Assembly (NCBI GenBank): GCA_960531495.1
Contig: OY482847.1
Coordinates: 22,642,066 to 22,706,065, forward strand
From: Zeus faber
Taxonomy: Eukaryota; Chordata; Actinopteri; Zeiformes; Zeidae
DNA: 64,000 nt
Direction: 5' to 3'
In this document: piece by piece, positions 21,678-33,560 of the stretch
Numbering within the stretch: the stretch's first letter is position 1
How the letters are laid out: every line of letters starts with the position of its first letter
Position numbers and translations under genes: made by a program
Notes under the pieces: model-generated
What the model was told of the DNA's origin: nothing
Seen by the model: only the letters and a program-made list of their open reading frames with translations
Database searches by the model: none

Positions 21678-24600
21678 AAAATACATATGAACACACATTT
21701 AGTCGGGCATATAGTGGATGCTCCTATCTAGAGTGAACCACCATTGCTGCAACAGCCGTCGTCCCTAGATAACCGGCAAGCAGCAACTACGGAGCCTTTA
21801 CAGTTAAAGTGACAGGCCAACAGTCAGACGGACAGAACGGAATCCAGAAAGACACAGGAACAGAGTGACAGACAGGAAAGCAGACAGGTTGCCGGTGTTG
21901 TGCTTTGAGGAGGGACAGGGTGTTAAGCAGCGCAGGCAGACAGGCCGGCGGAGCTGCGGCCCTTCTGTTTCTGTCATGGTTAGGAACAGTCGGCGTCTCC
22001 GGAGGGACACAGGGCCGGCCGCCGCCGCCGCCTCCTCCGTTTCAGCCACAATGGGTGGGTGCGAAGGGTGCACGAGTAGCGGGAGGATGGCTGGATGGAT
22101 TTCCAAATGTGAATAAACTTTGGTTAACCGAGACCCCCATTCAGGCCAGGCGTTGACAGGCGTGCCGGTGGATTTAATGGCAAGTGGACAGCTTCAAGAT
22201 CCGTTCAGAATCCGACGCCCATCCAATAACATGAAAATAATCGTGGTCTGTCACTCCAATTTAAGATGCTGCAACATTTGGTTCCAATTTTTTGAAACCG
22301 ATTATTTGTGTTATGAACCATCGCGTTTACGTGGAACTGATTGCTCGCCCAAATAAGGTAGCCGCCATCGTTGAATGACTTGAGCAGAGCTGAGCTGCTG
22401 TTTCTTATCAATGAACACGTGTCTGCAGAAGCGTTGCCAAACTTAACAATTTCAGAAAGAAAAGAGCGCGGTCTCATTTTCAAAATGAGAAATGTGGTTT
22501 TTGGGGTTTTTGATTGACAGCCACTTTGGACATATCTTTGTTTCTTTTTTTTTTTTTTTTAACGATCACAGTCTACTGTATCTACCAGTTGTAATTGCTT
22601 GTGGGAATAAAAAAAAGGCTGAAAATTAAATTCAAGTCATGTAGATTTCCTAGCAGCAGAGATGAAGCAACCTCTATACGGGCCGTATTTATTTTATGGA
22701 CACTTTAAGTATTGATGGTTAAGTTGTGTCACCTTTTCATGAATCAGCACACATATCACTTACGTAGATAAGACCGCGGAGAAGAGAGACATCCGCCTTC
22801 ACACTACATTAACAAATCAGTTACATGCATCCCTTCGGTCATTAGATTAGACGGATAAATCTGAAGCATCAGTGAAGCATTTTCGGACAAATAAAAAGAC
22901 AAGCTCTCCAGAGATAAAATGTTCCAAAGCCAGCGGTATGAAACCAGATCGATACGATTACGAATGTTAACCGCGGCGCACTCTGATATCTGCCCATTAG
23001 ACTGACGCAGCGACGGATTGTCTTACGAATCTCTCGCTCTGCTTGATTCCAAAAGGCGGCTAAATGGGGACACGATTCCGACGGCTCACCCGAGGGTGCC
23101 AAATAGGCCAAGGCCACCGCTGCACGCAGGAAAGCCTTTGGCAGTTCCAGGGGATTAAACGCATGAATTTCTGGTCGTAGTATGTAGAGTTCACACTAGC
23201 CCACTTCCTCCACCGCGTTGCTTCACCAGCCGCCGGTGAGGCACCGTGGCTCTAGTGTGTCAGTGACATGTAGGTTCACGGTTACAACACCGCCGGGTTC
23301 TGTCGTTCCTTCGGTGGAAGCGTCGATACGGCACTTTGGTGAACAACGCTGCTTGTCAATTTCCCAAGACTAATCCTGGAAGATTTACTGTACTCGGAGA
23401 TTATAGTCATCCCCGGTACGTGCATCGATTCATCAGCGTCCCCGGAGCTCCTGGAGCTTCCCGTCTGTAACTTAAGTGTCCTGTGTGTATGTTAGTATCA
23501 TGGCTGTGCCGCGGGTAGCAGGTAGATATTTCCCCCCTTACGTGTAGGGATTCTAACAGCACACGGCCAACATAACTACGTACAAACCAAGACGCAAAGA
23601 CACACACACACTCGCACACAACACCTTAAACCCCGTCCACCCCTGACATTGATGTATGAGTTTGAGCTTGTTTGTTCTCTCTGCGGAAGGAGTCTACCTA
23701 TAAATCAGGCCACGATACCATTCAGCAATAATAAAGAAGTCTACATTATAAAACTGCAGTTCAACGGTTCTCCTTCACCTACATACCAAGCCTTTGTCCA
23801 TTGTCCTTTTACTATTTGTGTGTGTGTGTGTGTGTGGGAACAGAATAGGGTCGGGACTCCATTTCAGCCATGGATTAACACTCTGCGCCGTCCGCAGTGT
23901 GTGGCAGACCATGACAGAAGCGGAACTGGTGTGTACGTATCTCGCGTGCACTCATACACCTACGCCCGTACACAAACACACATACAAGGACACACGCCGG
24001 CGGACGAACACGCTAGCGCACGCACGCGCGCGGGCTGTCCAACGCACGATAGTGCACGCCGCCCCTTCCCCATCAAACTAATGAGAAGACGACAAATGGA
24101 AGCCTGAGACAGCGCCCCCGAGGAGAGTCCTCCCACCAACTCAGACGCCGAGCCGGAGATGCTCTCGCTCTGACAGGACGTCTGCAGCACATGCTAATCT
24201 TTCTGGACAGCTCTCCAAGTACAACTAGCAGCTCAAAACCTGCCTGTGCTCCCATCTTGTCAAGCCTGAAGATTCACTTCTCTGGCATAGGGCTCTGGTA
24301 TCCAATGGAAGCTGGCGATAGAACACACACGATACGGGGATCATGAGTCAGTATTTCACCACACATCCACTACATGAATTGAAAGATGTCAATACAACAA
24401 CAGATACTTTGTTGCATGGCAGTAGTACTGCGTGACAATACTGTATTACGACGCTGTAATACAACCTTGTGATGGGGCGGAGGCAACACTAGACAAGAAA
24501 TTACAACTTGCCTACTTTTGCTGCATCGATCAATGCTAAATTCAACATCGGTACTATTACTTTGCGAATGGATACCTCATTGGAAAACAAAGAATGGCAA

Positions 24601-25420
24601 TTCTCAAGTGTACTTATGATTTCCTACACCCTAGAAGATTGGTGTACGCCTCAGTGGAGCTGGTACTTGGCTAGCTTAAAACAGCTAAAAAATAGCAAGA
24701 GGCTACGATTACAATGCAACTCCAAGTGGCAACAAGAACACTGTGGTTGTACTGAGGTTCTGCTCTGTGCAGCTCTCACCCGAGGTCAGCACATGGATGG
24801 CTTGTTTGTTTGGCATAGCCTTAGTATGCTAGCACCTGGCTTTGGTCACAGAGTAGGAGAAGACTGCCTGACCGAAGAAAAGTTGAAGCCATTCTTTTTT
24901 TTGTTATCCGGCTCTAATTGGCTGTTAAAAGCTGTAAATTGTATTTTGTTTTTATTTTTTATTTTTTGTGGTGCGTTATAGGCCAGTCTTGTTCCATGCA
25001 GCTTCAAGGTATCAGCCAAACAGGTTCTGTTTTGTAGATAGCACACCGATAAGAGCTTTCTCAACTTTTTTATGCAGTAAAATGACGACTTTGATGCGCA
25101 TCCAAGATCCTTACCATTAACCCTTAACCTTAACAAACCTATAACTACATTTCACCATTCCTAACCTCGTTATTAATCATATGAATTTCAAAGGAGGGGC
25201 CTCTCGGCTTGGAAAGGACCATAATAGCTTTGCTATAATTATTCTTACAGTGATTGGCTAGGGGGGAAATTGGCCATTGCAAAATATCTAGCGGATCGTA
25301 AGTTATTGCAAACGTATGGTCACAGGTGGACATACATGAAAGCAAATTGGCATCAATGAAACAAGCAATTTAAAGCTGGGTTGTGGCATTGAACACATAC
25401 CTGCATTCAGGGGTTTAGTA
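21673..25420. other. No gene assigned; GC-rich patch, then mixed sequence
   Basis: 21.9-22.1 kb is GC-rich with a (GCC)n run at 22018-22032 and could be a CpG-type regulatory patch or 5' exon of a neighbouring transcript. No splice-bounded frame is recognised. (TG)10 lies at 23816-23836. The 157-codon plus frame at 24508-24981 is intact but has no motif I know, and ends in T-rich sequence. 22.5-25.4 kb otherwise shows nothing identifiable. Confidence 0.35.
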
Positions 25421-26294
25421 TGCACCGATCAGCCACAACATTAAGACCACTGACAGGTGAAGTGAATAACGTTGATCATCTCGTTCCTGTCAAGGGGTGG
25501 GCAGCAAGTGAACAGTCAGTTCTTGAAGTTGATGTGTTGGAACCAGGAAAAATAGGCAAGAGTAAGGATCTGAGCGACTTTGACAAGGACCAAATTGTGA
25601 TGGCTAGACGATTGGGTCAGAGCATTTCTAGAAACGACAGGTCTTGTGGGGTGTTCCCGGTATGCAGTGGTTAGTACCTGACAAAAGTGGTCCAAGGAAG
25701 GACAACTGGTGAACCGGCGACAGGGTTATGGGCGCCCATGATGCATGTGGGGCGAGAAGGCTAGCCCGTCTGGTCCGATCCCACAGAAGAGCTACAGTAA
25801 CACAAATTGCCGAAAAGGTTAATGCTGCTATGATAGAAAGGTGTCAGAACACACAGTGCATCACAGTTTGCTGCGTATGGGGCTGCGTAGCCGCAGACCG
25901 GTCAGAGTGCCCATACTGACACTTGTTCACCGCCGAAAGCATCTACAATGGGCAAGTGAGCATCAGAACTGGACCATGGAGCAATGGAAGAAGGTGGCCT
26001 GCTCTGATGAATCACATTTTCTTCTACATCATGTGGATGGTCGGGGTACGGGTCCGATCTGATGGAGCATCTGTGGGATGTTCTGGAACAACAAGCCCAA
26101 TCCATGGGGCCCCCACCTCACAACTTCAGGACTTAAAGGATCTGCTGATAACGTCTTGGTGCCAGATACCACAGGACACCTTCAGAGGTCTTGTGGAGTC
26201 CATGCCTCCACGGGTCAGAGCTGTTTTGGTGGCACGAGGGGGAACTACACAGTATTAGTGGTCATTAGTGGTGGTTTTAATGTTGTGGCTGATC
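25421..26294 (+). mobile_element. Internally deleted Tc1-like transposon
   Basis: The left end (gcaccgatcagccacaacat) and the complement of the right end near 26260-26294 (cagatcagccacaacattaa) are inverted repeats. The internal frames match a fish Tc1-like transposase from N- to C-terminus in order. The middle of the catalytic domain is missing, shortening the element to about 870 bp. It is a non-autonomous relic. Confidence 0.85.
25578..26258 (+). pseudogene. Tc1-like transposase, broken and missing the catalytic centre
   Basis: Fragments in successive frames read [20 protein letters not shown] (DNA-binding helix-turn-helix), RRLARLVRSHRRATVTQIAE, then LLRMGLRSRRPVRVPILT, and KKVACSDESHFLLHHVDGRG with the first catalytic Asp. 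The sequence then jumps straight to the (E)HLWDVL-type block with the last acidic residue and to the C-terminus (QIPQDTFRGLVESMPPRVRA). The segment with the second catalytic Asp is deleted. Several frameshifts and stops are present. Confidence 0.8.
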
Positions 26295-26724
26295 TGAAGC
26301 TACCACACAACACAACTTGGAATCTCTTCATATTCATAATTGGGAGGCTCTACATTACACACTTTGAAATGGAGTAGATAACATTTGAAACATTTAGAAA
26401 TAGTTGAACATAGTAAATCAGTTAAGTTCTCATGACAAGTTCACACGTCCTGAGAAAAGAGCAGAAATCTTGGTTTATTCACTGCTACTGTACATCCCTG
26501 TTCTTATTATTTTTCCGTCAAATAAAACTGCTTAAGCACGTTGTCGTGCATCAGCGTGAGTTCTGCACAGCTGTTTGGTGGAACAGACAGCTGTTCTGTT
26601 CCCTGAGCTTTCACAATCCAACGACTCATTAACCTGCGGTAAATAATCCATCAGGGAGTCATTGTTCCACAGCATAACAACATGAAATAGAGAATAGAAA
26701 GCGCCACTGTTTATGGAACCTCAG

Positions 26725-26935
26725 TAGCCTAATGGTTAGAAGTGTCGTCTGGCAACACCAGAGACCCCGCCTGGGTTGAAGTCCGGACCGGGGGTTCCGA
26801 TCGCATGGAGGTGGCATGAGGACGATCTATTCATGTGGATGGCTCGTATGATGGACGACCGCCCTCCCTCACACCTGTGGAGCGAGATGCCTCATTCATG
26901 TGACACATGTGAATAAAGCATTGCTTACTTGTGGT
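26725..26935 (+). repeat. tRNA-derived SINE candidate
   Basis: The head cctcagtagcctaatggtta has a box-A-like TAGCCTAATGG (one mismatch). About 40 bases on, gggttgaagtcc is a weak box B (two mismatches in the central CGA). The 3' end contains AATAAAGC. It does not fold as a tRNA gene, so a SINE head is the better reading. Confidence 0.5.
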
Positions 26936-27547
26936 GAAAAGTGGTGAGTGGTGCAAAATAACACATTTTCTCTTACGTAATGACAGTGCAAAATTAGATA
27001 ACTCAACGTCTTTGTCACAACGTGGACATTTTTAATTTTTATGTTTGTGACGCACTACATCTGTCAGCGAGTTGCTGAAAACCCTTCCCACCTCCCAGAA
27101 ATACCACAGAATGGAAGGCCGGTCCCAAAGGATAGTTCAGTCCATTTTTAACCTGGACCTAAATTTCCCATATTTTCTAACCGTACCTATCATCAGTGAC
27201 CAGCATCCACTCAAATGATTAAGTATTGGAGAAAAAAATGGAGAAAAAAACCCCAACATATTTTCAAAACGTCATGTCAGGTCAAATGAATATCCCTTTA
27301 AGAGAGAGGCTGCCATATCTAACACTGTAGATGTTTTCAAACACATCAAAGCGTAATGCAGCATAATAAATATTTGTTGGATAAACAATCAAGGCAGCTC
27401 ATATTTCAGATGAAAAATCGAATCAAATTATGAGATGATGATAAAAAAAATCTTCAAAACCACAAACAATTTGTCCATATCAGTTTTCTCTGAACCAATG
27501 TTCTGTCAGTCTGTAAATGCCATGGCCTTTACTGCTCTCTGACCACT
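26936..27547. other. No gene seen
   Basis: Unique AT-leaning sequence with short A-runs. No exon or complete element is recognised. Confidence 0.45.
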
Positions 27548-27639
27548 AGAAAGAAAAGAAAGAAAGAAAGAAAGAAAGATGGAAAGAAAGAAAGATGGAA
27601 AGAAAGATGGAAAGAAAGAAAGATGGAAAGAAAGATGGA

Positions 27640-27679
<40 letters not shown>

Positions 27680-27681
27680 AG
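27548..27681. repeat. (AAAG)n microsatellite with GATGG interruptions
   Basis: About 130 bp of AAAG units broken by GATGGAAAG variants, a purine-only strand. The Phe/Ser/Leu-rich frames on the complement are artefacts. Confidence 0.95.
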
Positions 27682-28860
27682 CAAATATCCAAACAGAATA
27701 AGCCAAAGATCCTCTGGGAATTGTACAACAGCCCATTAATCTTTTTTTTAATGTTCTAATCCAACATCTGAAAGTTAATATTTTCTTTTACTCTCCCCAT
27801 TTATATCATAAACTGTGACCACGGCAACATACATTAGTTCATTTGCCAATAACCTGAAAATTACATAACAGAACCCTGCACATGGGGTCGACGGTGGGCT
27901 CAGCTGCAGGTTACGTTTCAGCCTCGATTTCAGGAAATTCCTGTCATCTTCTCCAATAACCCAGCGAAAGAAAAAATACCACAGACATTCTTTCTTTTAT
28001 CATTATTTGACGGGACAGGGGGCTGGCACAGGAAGCTAGCGGTGAGGTTGCCAGGAGTTACAGAGCTACACCCGGGCTGGAGGAGTGACAAGTACATCAA
28101 AGTCCATAACGAGAGTCAAGACAGGAAGACAATATGGGACACAACGAGAGGGAAAGCGAGGGACGGCGAAAGACAAGTACAATCTGGGATGTTTACCATG
28201 AATGTTTGAGCCACAGCAAGCCCCCTGGGAAATGTCTCTTTTTGTAAACCGACTACATATGAAAGTAATAGGGCAGGGTCAGTGTCCTCCTCCATGACAC
28301 CTTAGCACAGCAGATGGTTTGTTGTTGTGGCGGAACTACTGCTCACGTTAGAGTGTTTTTGGACCTAGCGGTCATTCAGCGGTCCGGGGCTGAACCTGAG
28401 CCAATATGAGAACCATTGAGAAAGCCCCTGTGCTGTTCTGGGGGGTCTTTTTGTGGCGGCGGGAGCTACAAACCTAGAACTGACAGATCTGTCTGATTCT
28501 GGGCCAAAAGGAGTCCCAGAGGCCTGCAGGTCCACAGTGCAGCAGTTTTGCCCCTAGCTCGGAAGCAGACTCAAGCAGATTGGGGAGACTGTTTGCTGGT
28601 CAGGCCTCCAATGAGCCTTGAGGTGTACATTAATAACTGTCAACCGGCATCACCTCATTTCCCAGAGAAATGTACCTCTGATCACGTTCGGAAAAAAAGG
28701 CAAACTGTGCCTGCTTAGGTAAGACAGTGCAGACAAAGACATCAAAGTCATGCCAAGGATATCATATTACAAATATTATATAACATAATATAATAACATA
28801 CCATTATCCTCCTACATTTTCATTATATTAAGCTGTCTGGAAGCTCACAGACATGTATGC
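27682..28860. other. No gene seen
   Basis: No recognisable exon, RNA gene or transposon end on either strand. Confidence 0.45.
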
Positions 28861-28861
28861 T

Positions 28862-29640
28862 AGTGGTATGGTATGGTATGGTATGGTACAGGATGGTATG
28901 GTATGGTGTGGTTTGGTATGGTTGTGTAGTGTAGGGTAGTGTAGTGTAGGGTAGGGTAGGATGGGGTAGGGTAGCGCAGGGTAGCGCAGGGTAGTGTAGG
29001 ATAGGGTAGTGCAGGGTAGGGTAGTGCAGAGTAGTTTAGGGTAGCATAGGGTAGGTTAGTGCAGGGTAGTTTAGGGTAGCATAGGGTAGGTTAGTGCAGG
29101 GTAGTTTAGGGTAGTGTAGGATAGGGTAGTGCAGGGTAGGGTAGTGCAGAGTAATTTAGGGTAGCATAGGGTAGGTTAGTGCAGGGTAGTGCAGGGTAGT
29201 GTAGTGTAGGGTAGTGCAGTGTAGTGTGTGGTAGTGAAGTGCAGTGTAGGCTAGGGTAGGGTAGGGTAGAGCAGGGTAGTTTAGGGGATTGTAGTGTAGT
29301 GCAGTGTAGTGCAGTGTTTTGTAGTGTAGTGCAGGGTAGGGTAGTGTAGGCTACTGCAGGGTAGTTTAGGGTACTGTTGGTTAGTGTAGAGTAATGAAGT
29401 GTAGGGTAGTTTAGGGTAGTGTTGTGTAGTGTGGGGTTGGGAAGTTTACGGTAGGATAGTGTAATGTAGGGTAGTGCAATGTAGTCTAGGGCAGGGTAGA
29501 GTAGTATAGGGTAATATAGTGCAGTGTTGTGTTGTGTAGTGCAGTGCAGTGTAGGGTAGTGTAGTGTAGGATAGTGTAATATCATATCATGTAGTGTATG
29601 TAATGTAATATAGGGTAGTGTAGGGTAGAATAGCGGAGCA
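28862..29640. repeat. GTAGG/GTAGT minisatellite, about 780 bp
   Basis: A degenerate pentanucleotide array. It opens with GTATG units, then hundreds of bases of GTAGG, GTAGT, GCAGG and TTAGG units, with longer recurring blocks such as the one at 29020-29100. It is strongly strand-asymmetric: the plus strand is G-rich and almost free of C. The 205-codon minus-strand frame (Leu-His-Tyr-Pro-Thr periodicity) is a by-product of the repeat. Confidence 0.93.
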
Positions 29641-30730
29641 CAGTACAGCCCGATGCGGTACAGTATAGTATAGGTTATTGCACTTTTCAAAACAGGGACA
29701 ATGTGATGTTTCATCCTAAACATATCATAAATCGATGAGATTATCTATTCCCCTCCTGTGCATAACAGTTCCCCTGCAGCTCGTAGAGATTCAGGTACTC
29801 AATGAGATTGCAGCTGGAGAATGTGTTTGCAAACACAAGGGCTTGAAGCCTGAGCTTTAGGATAAAGAATTGAGCCTCTGAGCCGCCATGAATCTGGTTC
29901 AGATGTATATCTTAACTATGTGCTTTATTTTCACTACTCACGGTAACTGTGCTGCTGGTTCTAGAAAGCCTAGAAATGTGTATCTGAAGACAGATGGGAT
30001 GGAGTCTTCCGTCCAAACATGACTGACACCGTCCATCTGCAGTGTATGTTGGTGGTGACCCAGTATCACACGTGTCCATATTATGTAACACTGTCGGTTT
30101 TTTCAGATAATAAGCCAACGCTTATTATATCCACACTTTGATCATACAGAGCCTCAATGTTGTATACTGTGATATTATGAAGCCAAAAACCTGTATGTAG
30201 TTCACGCCATTCTCTGGCTACACAGGAAATGGAAACCCCTAGCTCTAGCACTGTTCATAAATAATAGCTAGAGAATGGCTACACAGGAATGGCTGAATTT
30301 AATTGATAACTCGCAATGACTCTGATATACTCATGATATTACAGACATAAAAAACTTGACGATCATAAGACAAACAGAGTACTGGCCTCGGGGAACTCTG
30401 TAATGACGTGCTCCATTTCACAAAGCTGTGTCAATCAGATGTGTCAGTCAATGCTGTGGTGGTCACACTCTGGAGACCAGTGATGACCTCTTATGACCAC
30501 AGCCCAATGCTACCAAGCACGGTGACGATAAAACAACAGATTGAGGGGAATGAGCAGCACGGCCAATGATGCAACTGACCATGCAGTGGCGAGGACTTAT
30601 TATAATCATCGGATCACCTGTTTCTTTGGTTTTAAAGGTTGAGTTGCTTAAGTCTTGGCCTGCACATCAATCCCCTCTCTCCAGCTGTCTCCCCAGGCAT
30701 GCTGTCTGCTCTGTTTGGCAGTACGTGCTA
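29641..30730. other. No gene seen
   Basis: No convincing exon or element. A short direct repeat (ctctggctacacaggaa / gagaatggctacacaggaa) is visible at 30213-30290. Confidence 0.4.

Positions 30731-30758
<28 letters not shown>
30731..30758. repeat. Poly(T) tract
   Basis: About 28 T in a row, possibly the complement of a retroposon poly(A) tail, but I recognise no element beside it. Confidence 0.9.
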
Positions 30759-30763
<5 letters not shown>

Positions 30764-30856
30764 CCAGGCTGGTTCCCTCCTGTCGTTACAGTCTACAGCC
30801 TCACTCCATCGCACATCACATTAAAACAACACAAGGAAAGGAGTCCGGAAAATTAC

Positions 30857-30893
30857 CCCCCCCCCCCCCAAAAAAAAAACAAAAAACAAAAAA
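30857..30893. repeat. Poly(C)/poly(A) tract
   Basis: About 14 C followed by A-rich sequence (aaaaaaaaacaaaaaacaaa). Confidence 0.9.
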
Positions 30894-31208
30894 CCTCCCA
30901 AGTCCTGACCGGTTTTGTGTACAATGTGTCCAGAAATAAAAAATAAAAATAAATTGCACTGTTTACTGGCCTGATCCTTTGTCTGCTGGCCTCTCGTCTC
31001 ATCGCCACCGGGGAGACAATACGCTCCTATCGCACCAGCCACTGTTCACCACGCACCGATCAAATGATCAAACATGACGGAAAACAGAAAAATAACATAA
31101 CCTTGAGGAGTCGGCGCACCTGCCTCCTGTCTCGGTCCTGCAGTGATTTGCAGATCTGACAGCAGTGCACGGCGCGTCCCAACACAGATGATCGTAACAG
31201 TAATGATC

Positions 31209-31226
31209 ACCATCGTAATAATAATG

Positions 31227-31268
<42 letters not shown>
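31209..31268. repeat. (TAA)n microsatellite
   Basis: About 18 trinucleotide units of TAA/AAT. Confidence 0.95.
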
Positions 31269-31269
<1 letters not shown>

Positions 31270-31700
31270 CGCTCATTCAAAACGCTCACCGTGTGCGCTG
31301 TCATGGCTCCTGCGCGGTTCGGATCACACGCACCGTGGATGCTTTCAGTGGGTCCCGTGGTAAACACTGTCTGCTCTCTCATCCTAAATGTCCTCCTCCT
31401 CCTCCTCCTCCTCCTCCTCCTCCTCCTCCTCCTCCGCCTGCCGCTGCACCACGGCCACGCACCCCCACCACCCCTCCACCGCCCCACCACCCACATGACG
31501 TCAGAGCCCACAGCAGACAACCCCCCCCCCCACCCACCACCACCACCCCCCTCATAACATCGATGCCATTGACAATTTCCTCACACCGTCACCGGGCTGC
31601 CTGCCGGTACCAGGCCGCCTCACAGTGCGCCGGGCCCGGGCTCTGGCTGGAGGCTGTATCCGGGGGTTTACGGTGCGTTTTAAACAGCGGCGTCTGAATC
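31269..31700 (-). promoter_or_regulatory. GC-rich promoter-like block with (CCT)n
   Basis: CpG-containing, GC-rich DNA between two AT-rich microsatellites. It holds (CCT)n at 31389-31433, a tgacgtca CRE at about 31497-31504 and a high-CpG stretch at 31570-31700. It is the strongest promoter-like block between the otud7 coding exon and gtf2a2, so it may hold the otud7 5' exon, read on the minus strand. That is inference from composition and position only. No splice donor is assigned. Confidence 0.3.
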
Positions 31701-31759
31701 GAGTGTAGGAGGTTAGACAATGCGTTAAATAAAATAGAATAAAATAAAATAAACGGATA

Positions 31760-31872
31760 TAATAATAATAATAATCATCATCATCATCATCGTCATCGTC
31801 ATCATCATCGGACAAAGAAAAAAATATATTTTCATAAAAAAATAAAAACAAAATAATAAATAATTGTGTTTA

Positions 31873-31907
<35 letters not shown>

Positions 31908-31932
31908 AATAATAATAATAATAATAATATTT
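31760..31932. repeat. (TAA)n, (ATC)n and inverted (TTA)n/(TAA)n microsatellites
   Basis: (AAT)n and (ATC)n occupy 31760-31809. At 31876-31928 a TTA run is followed directly by a TAA run of similar length, forming a perfect or near-perfect palindrome. Confidence 0.92.
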
Positions 31933-33200
31933 AAAAAATAATACAAAGTTTAAAAAAATACAACATTTTGAATTTGCAATGTAACCTACTTGAACGGGTT
32001 ACAAGTTTGTCTTAAATGTTTTACCTTTTAATAAGATAAAGTACAAAATACATATATTCGATGTATATAAATAAATATACATACATAAACACATGGTTCG
32101 CACCAGGAACCACTACCGCCACAGAACAGCACTGCAGAAGATGTTTAATATATGCTCAACCTGAAATAGGTAAGATCAAAGGTCAAAAGGTCAGATCAGG
32201 TCACTTCCGAAACAAGATCACCTCCCACCGCAACCAGGTGCCTTTGTAAATATGCATATGCAGATCGATTTTGTTCATGTGCCTCCAAAACAAGCCTACA
32301 AGTTCATGTTAGGATGTGTAGACATGTTTTGTAAATGGGTCGGAGAATTTCCTGCGATTCCGACAGACACTTCCGTCATGTTTCAACAGCTGGAGAATGG
32401 TTTTCTTTGAGTAAGTGCAAAAGATTGCGTTACCTCAGGCCGGCATGTTTGCTCTCTAAACATTTAGCTTATTTAACAAACATTCCACTACATACTGCTT
32501 GGGGACTTTTTTTTTTTCTCCCCCCCCCCCCCCCCCATCGCTGGCAGTGTTGGAATAAGTACTCAGAAAAGCCTCAATGAGGCATCGCGTTTGTGTGCGT
32601 GGTAAAAGTCTCTTCTCGCTCCCTGCCATATTTGGTGATTTGGGTCGTAATTTCATAGCTGGCCTGGTTGGAGGAATGCACAAAGTTGGAGGCTGGTCCA
32701 GAGACAGCCAAGTGGCCTGAAGGTTGCAGGACCAATCTCCTTTAACGGCACACACACAAACAGCCACTTGGTGATTGCATTCACTTACTTTCAAAAGGTC
32801 TCGTGGTTTATCTTTACAACAACCACCATTCTACAACCATTTTATAAACACCCACCTTTAAATACATCTATATTTCCATAAAGGGTTATCCTTTGTATAG
32901 GAAGATAAGCGTTCTATATTCTGTTAACTATTTGATTTAGTTTATGTTCCTGTTGAGTGTGGCTGCAAGTGATACAATGAAGGTGTGTTTTAAACCATCT
33001 ATTTACTTCACATCATGTCCCTGGCATCAAGAAGATGTACCCTGATGCATGTTTACCTCTGTTATGGAAATAGAGAAACGTGTATGCCTCAATTCCTCCC
33101 GTGGTAAGGTCGCCCCAGGAGAACTCATTACTTTTCACACTGTTTCCCAACTGCTGTTGAATTCAGAAAAAAGGGTATTTTTTTGACCGAATAAAAATAG
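31933..33200. other. Intergenic between otud7 side and gtf2a2; no gene seen
   Basis: AT-rich to 32060, then unique sequence. T8C16-type runs lie at 32509-32536. No exon is recognised on either strand. Confidence 0.45.
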
Positions 33201-33216
33201 CATGTTTAAATATAAG

Positions 33217-33222
33217 TTTATT
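33217..33222 (-). terminator. gtf2a2 poly(A) signal AATAAA
   Basis: The minus strand reads AATAAA here, about 315 bases after the gtf2a2 stop codon, giving a 3' untranslated region of about 330 bases. It is the best-placed canonical hexamer downstream of the stop. Confidence 0.6.
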
Positions 33223-33534
33223 AAAGATCACTCAGTTCAATAACATCAGCCAACTCAAAATATGGCTCCAAGATACTTAAAAAATAAAAATAAAAACCAA
33301 GGAGAAAAAGACAAAAGAAAAAACCCAAAAGAACATGCAACTACAATGCCTTGACTGGTCCATTCACTCTCTGGTCCTTCCTACGGATGTAAGGTCTTAT
33401 ATGTACATAGGCTTTCATTCTTCTTTACAGAAATTACTGTAATAAATTATATATACAGTCTTGTCTGTGGTAAACGCTCTCTTCTCCTGTTCCCATTGTT
33501 GTCATGGTGACAGATGATGTAGCGCATTCCTCTT

Positions 33535-33560
33535 TCACTCTGTGGTGTTGGACCCAGTGT
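33535..33560 (-). CDS. gtf2a2: gtf2a2 terminal coding exon
   Basis: 26 coding bases: two bases completing an Asn codon, then Thr-Gly-Ser-Asn-Thr-Thr-Glu and TGA. The acceptor is attcatcag behind a T-run (the A-run at 33571-33584 on the plus strand). It continues into the 3' untranslated region. Confidence 0.94.

Noticed and set aside
24508-24981. 157-codon plus-strand frame as a host gene
   Set aside because: It has an ATG but ends in T-rich sequence translating to Phe/Leu, with no recognised domain. Left as unassigned.
26725-26800. Functional tRNA gene
   Set aside because: Box A and box B are imperfect, no cloverleaf or terminator T-run is apparent, and SINE-like sequence follows.
28862-29640. 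CRISPR array or telomere
   Set aside because: The units are degenerate and contiguous without spacers, the genome is a vertebrate, and the unit is not TTAGGG.
29106-29723. 205-codon minus-strand frame with Leu-His-Tyr-Pro-Thr periodicity
   Set aside because: It is a by-product of the pentanucleotide minisatellite, which happens to lack stops on that strand.
31143-31697. 184- and 150-codon frames with poly-Ile, poly-Pro, poly-Arg or poly-Tyr
   Set aside because: They arise from TAA and CCT trinucleotide runs; no conserved segment is seen.
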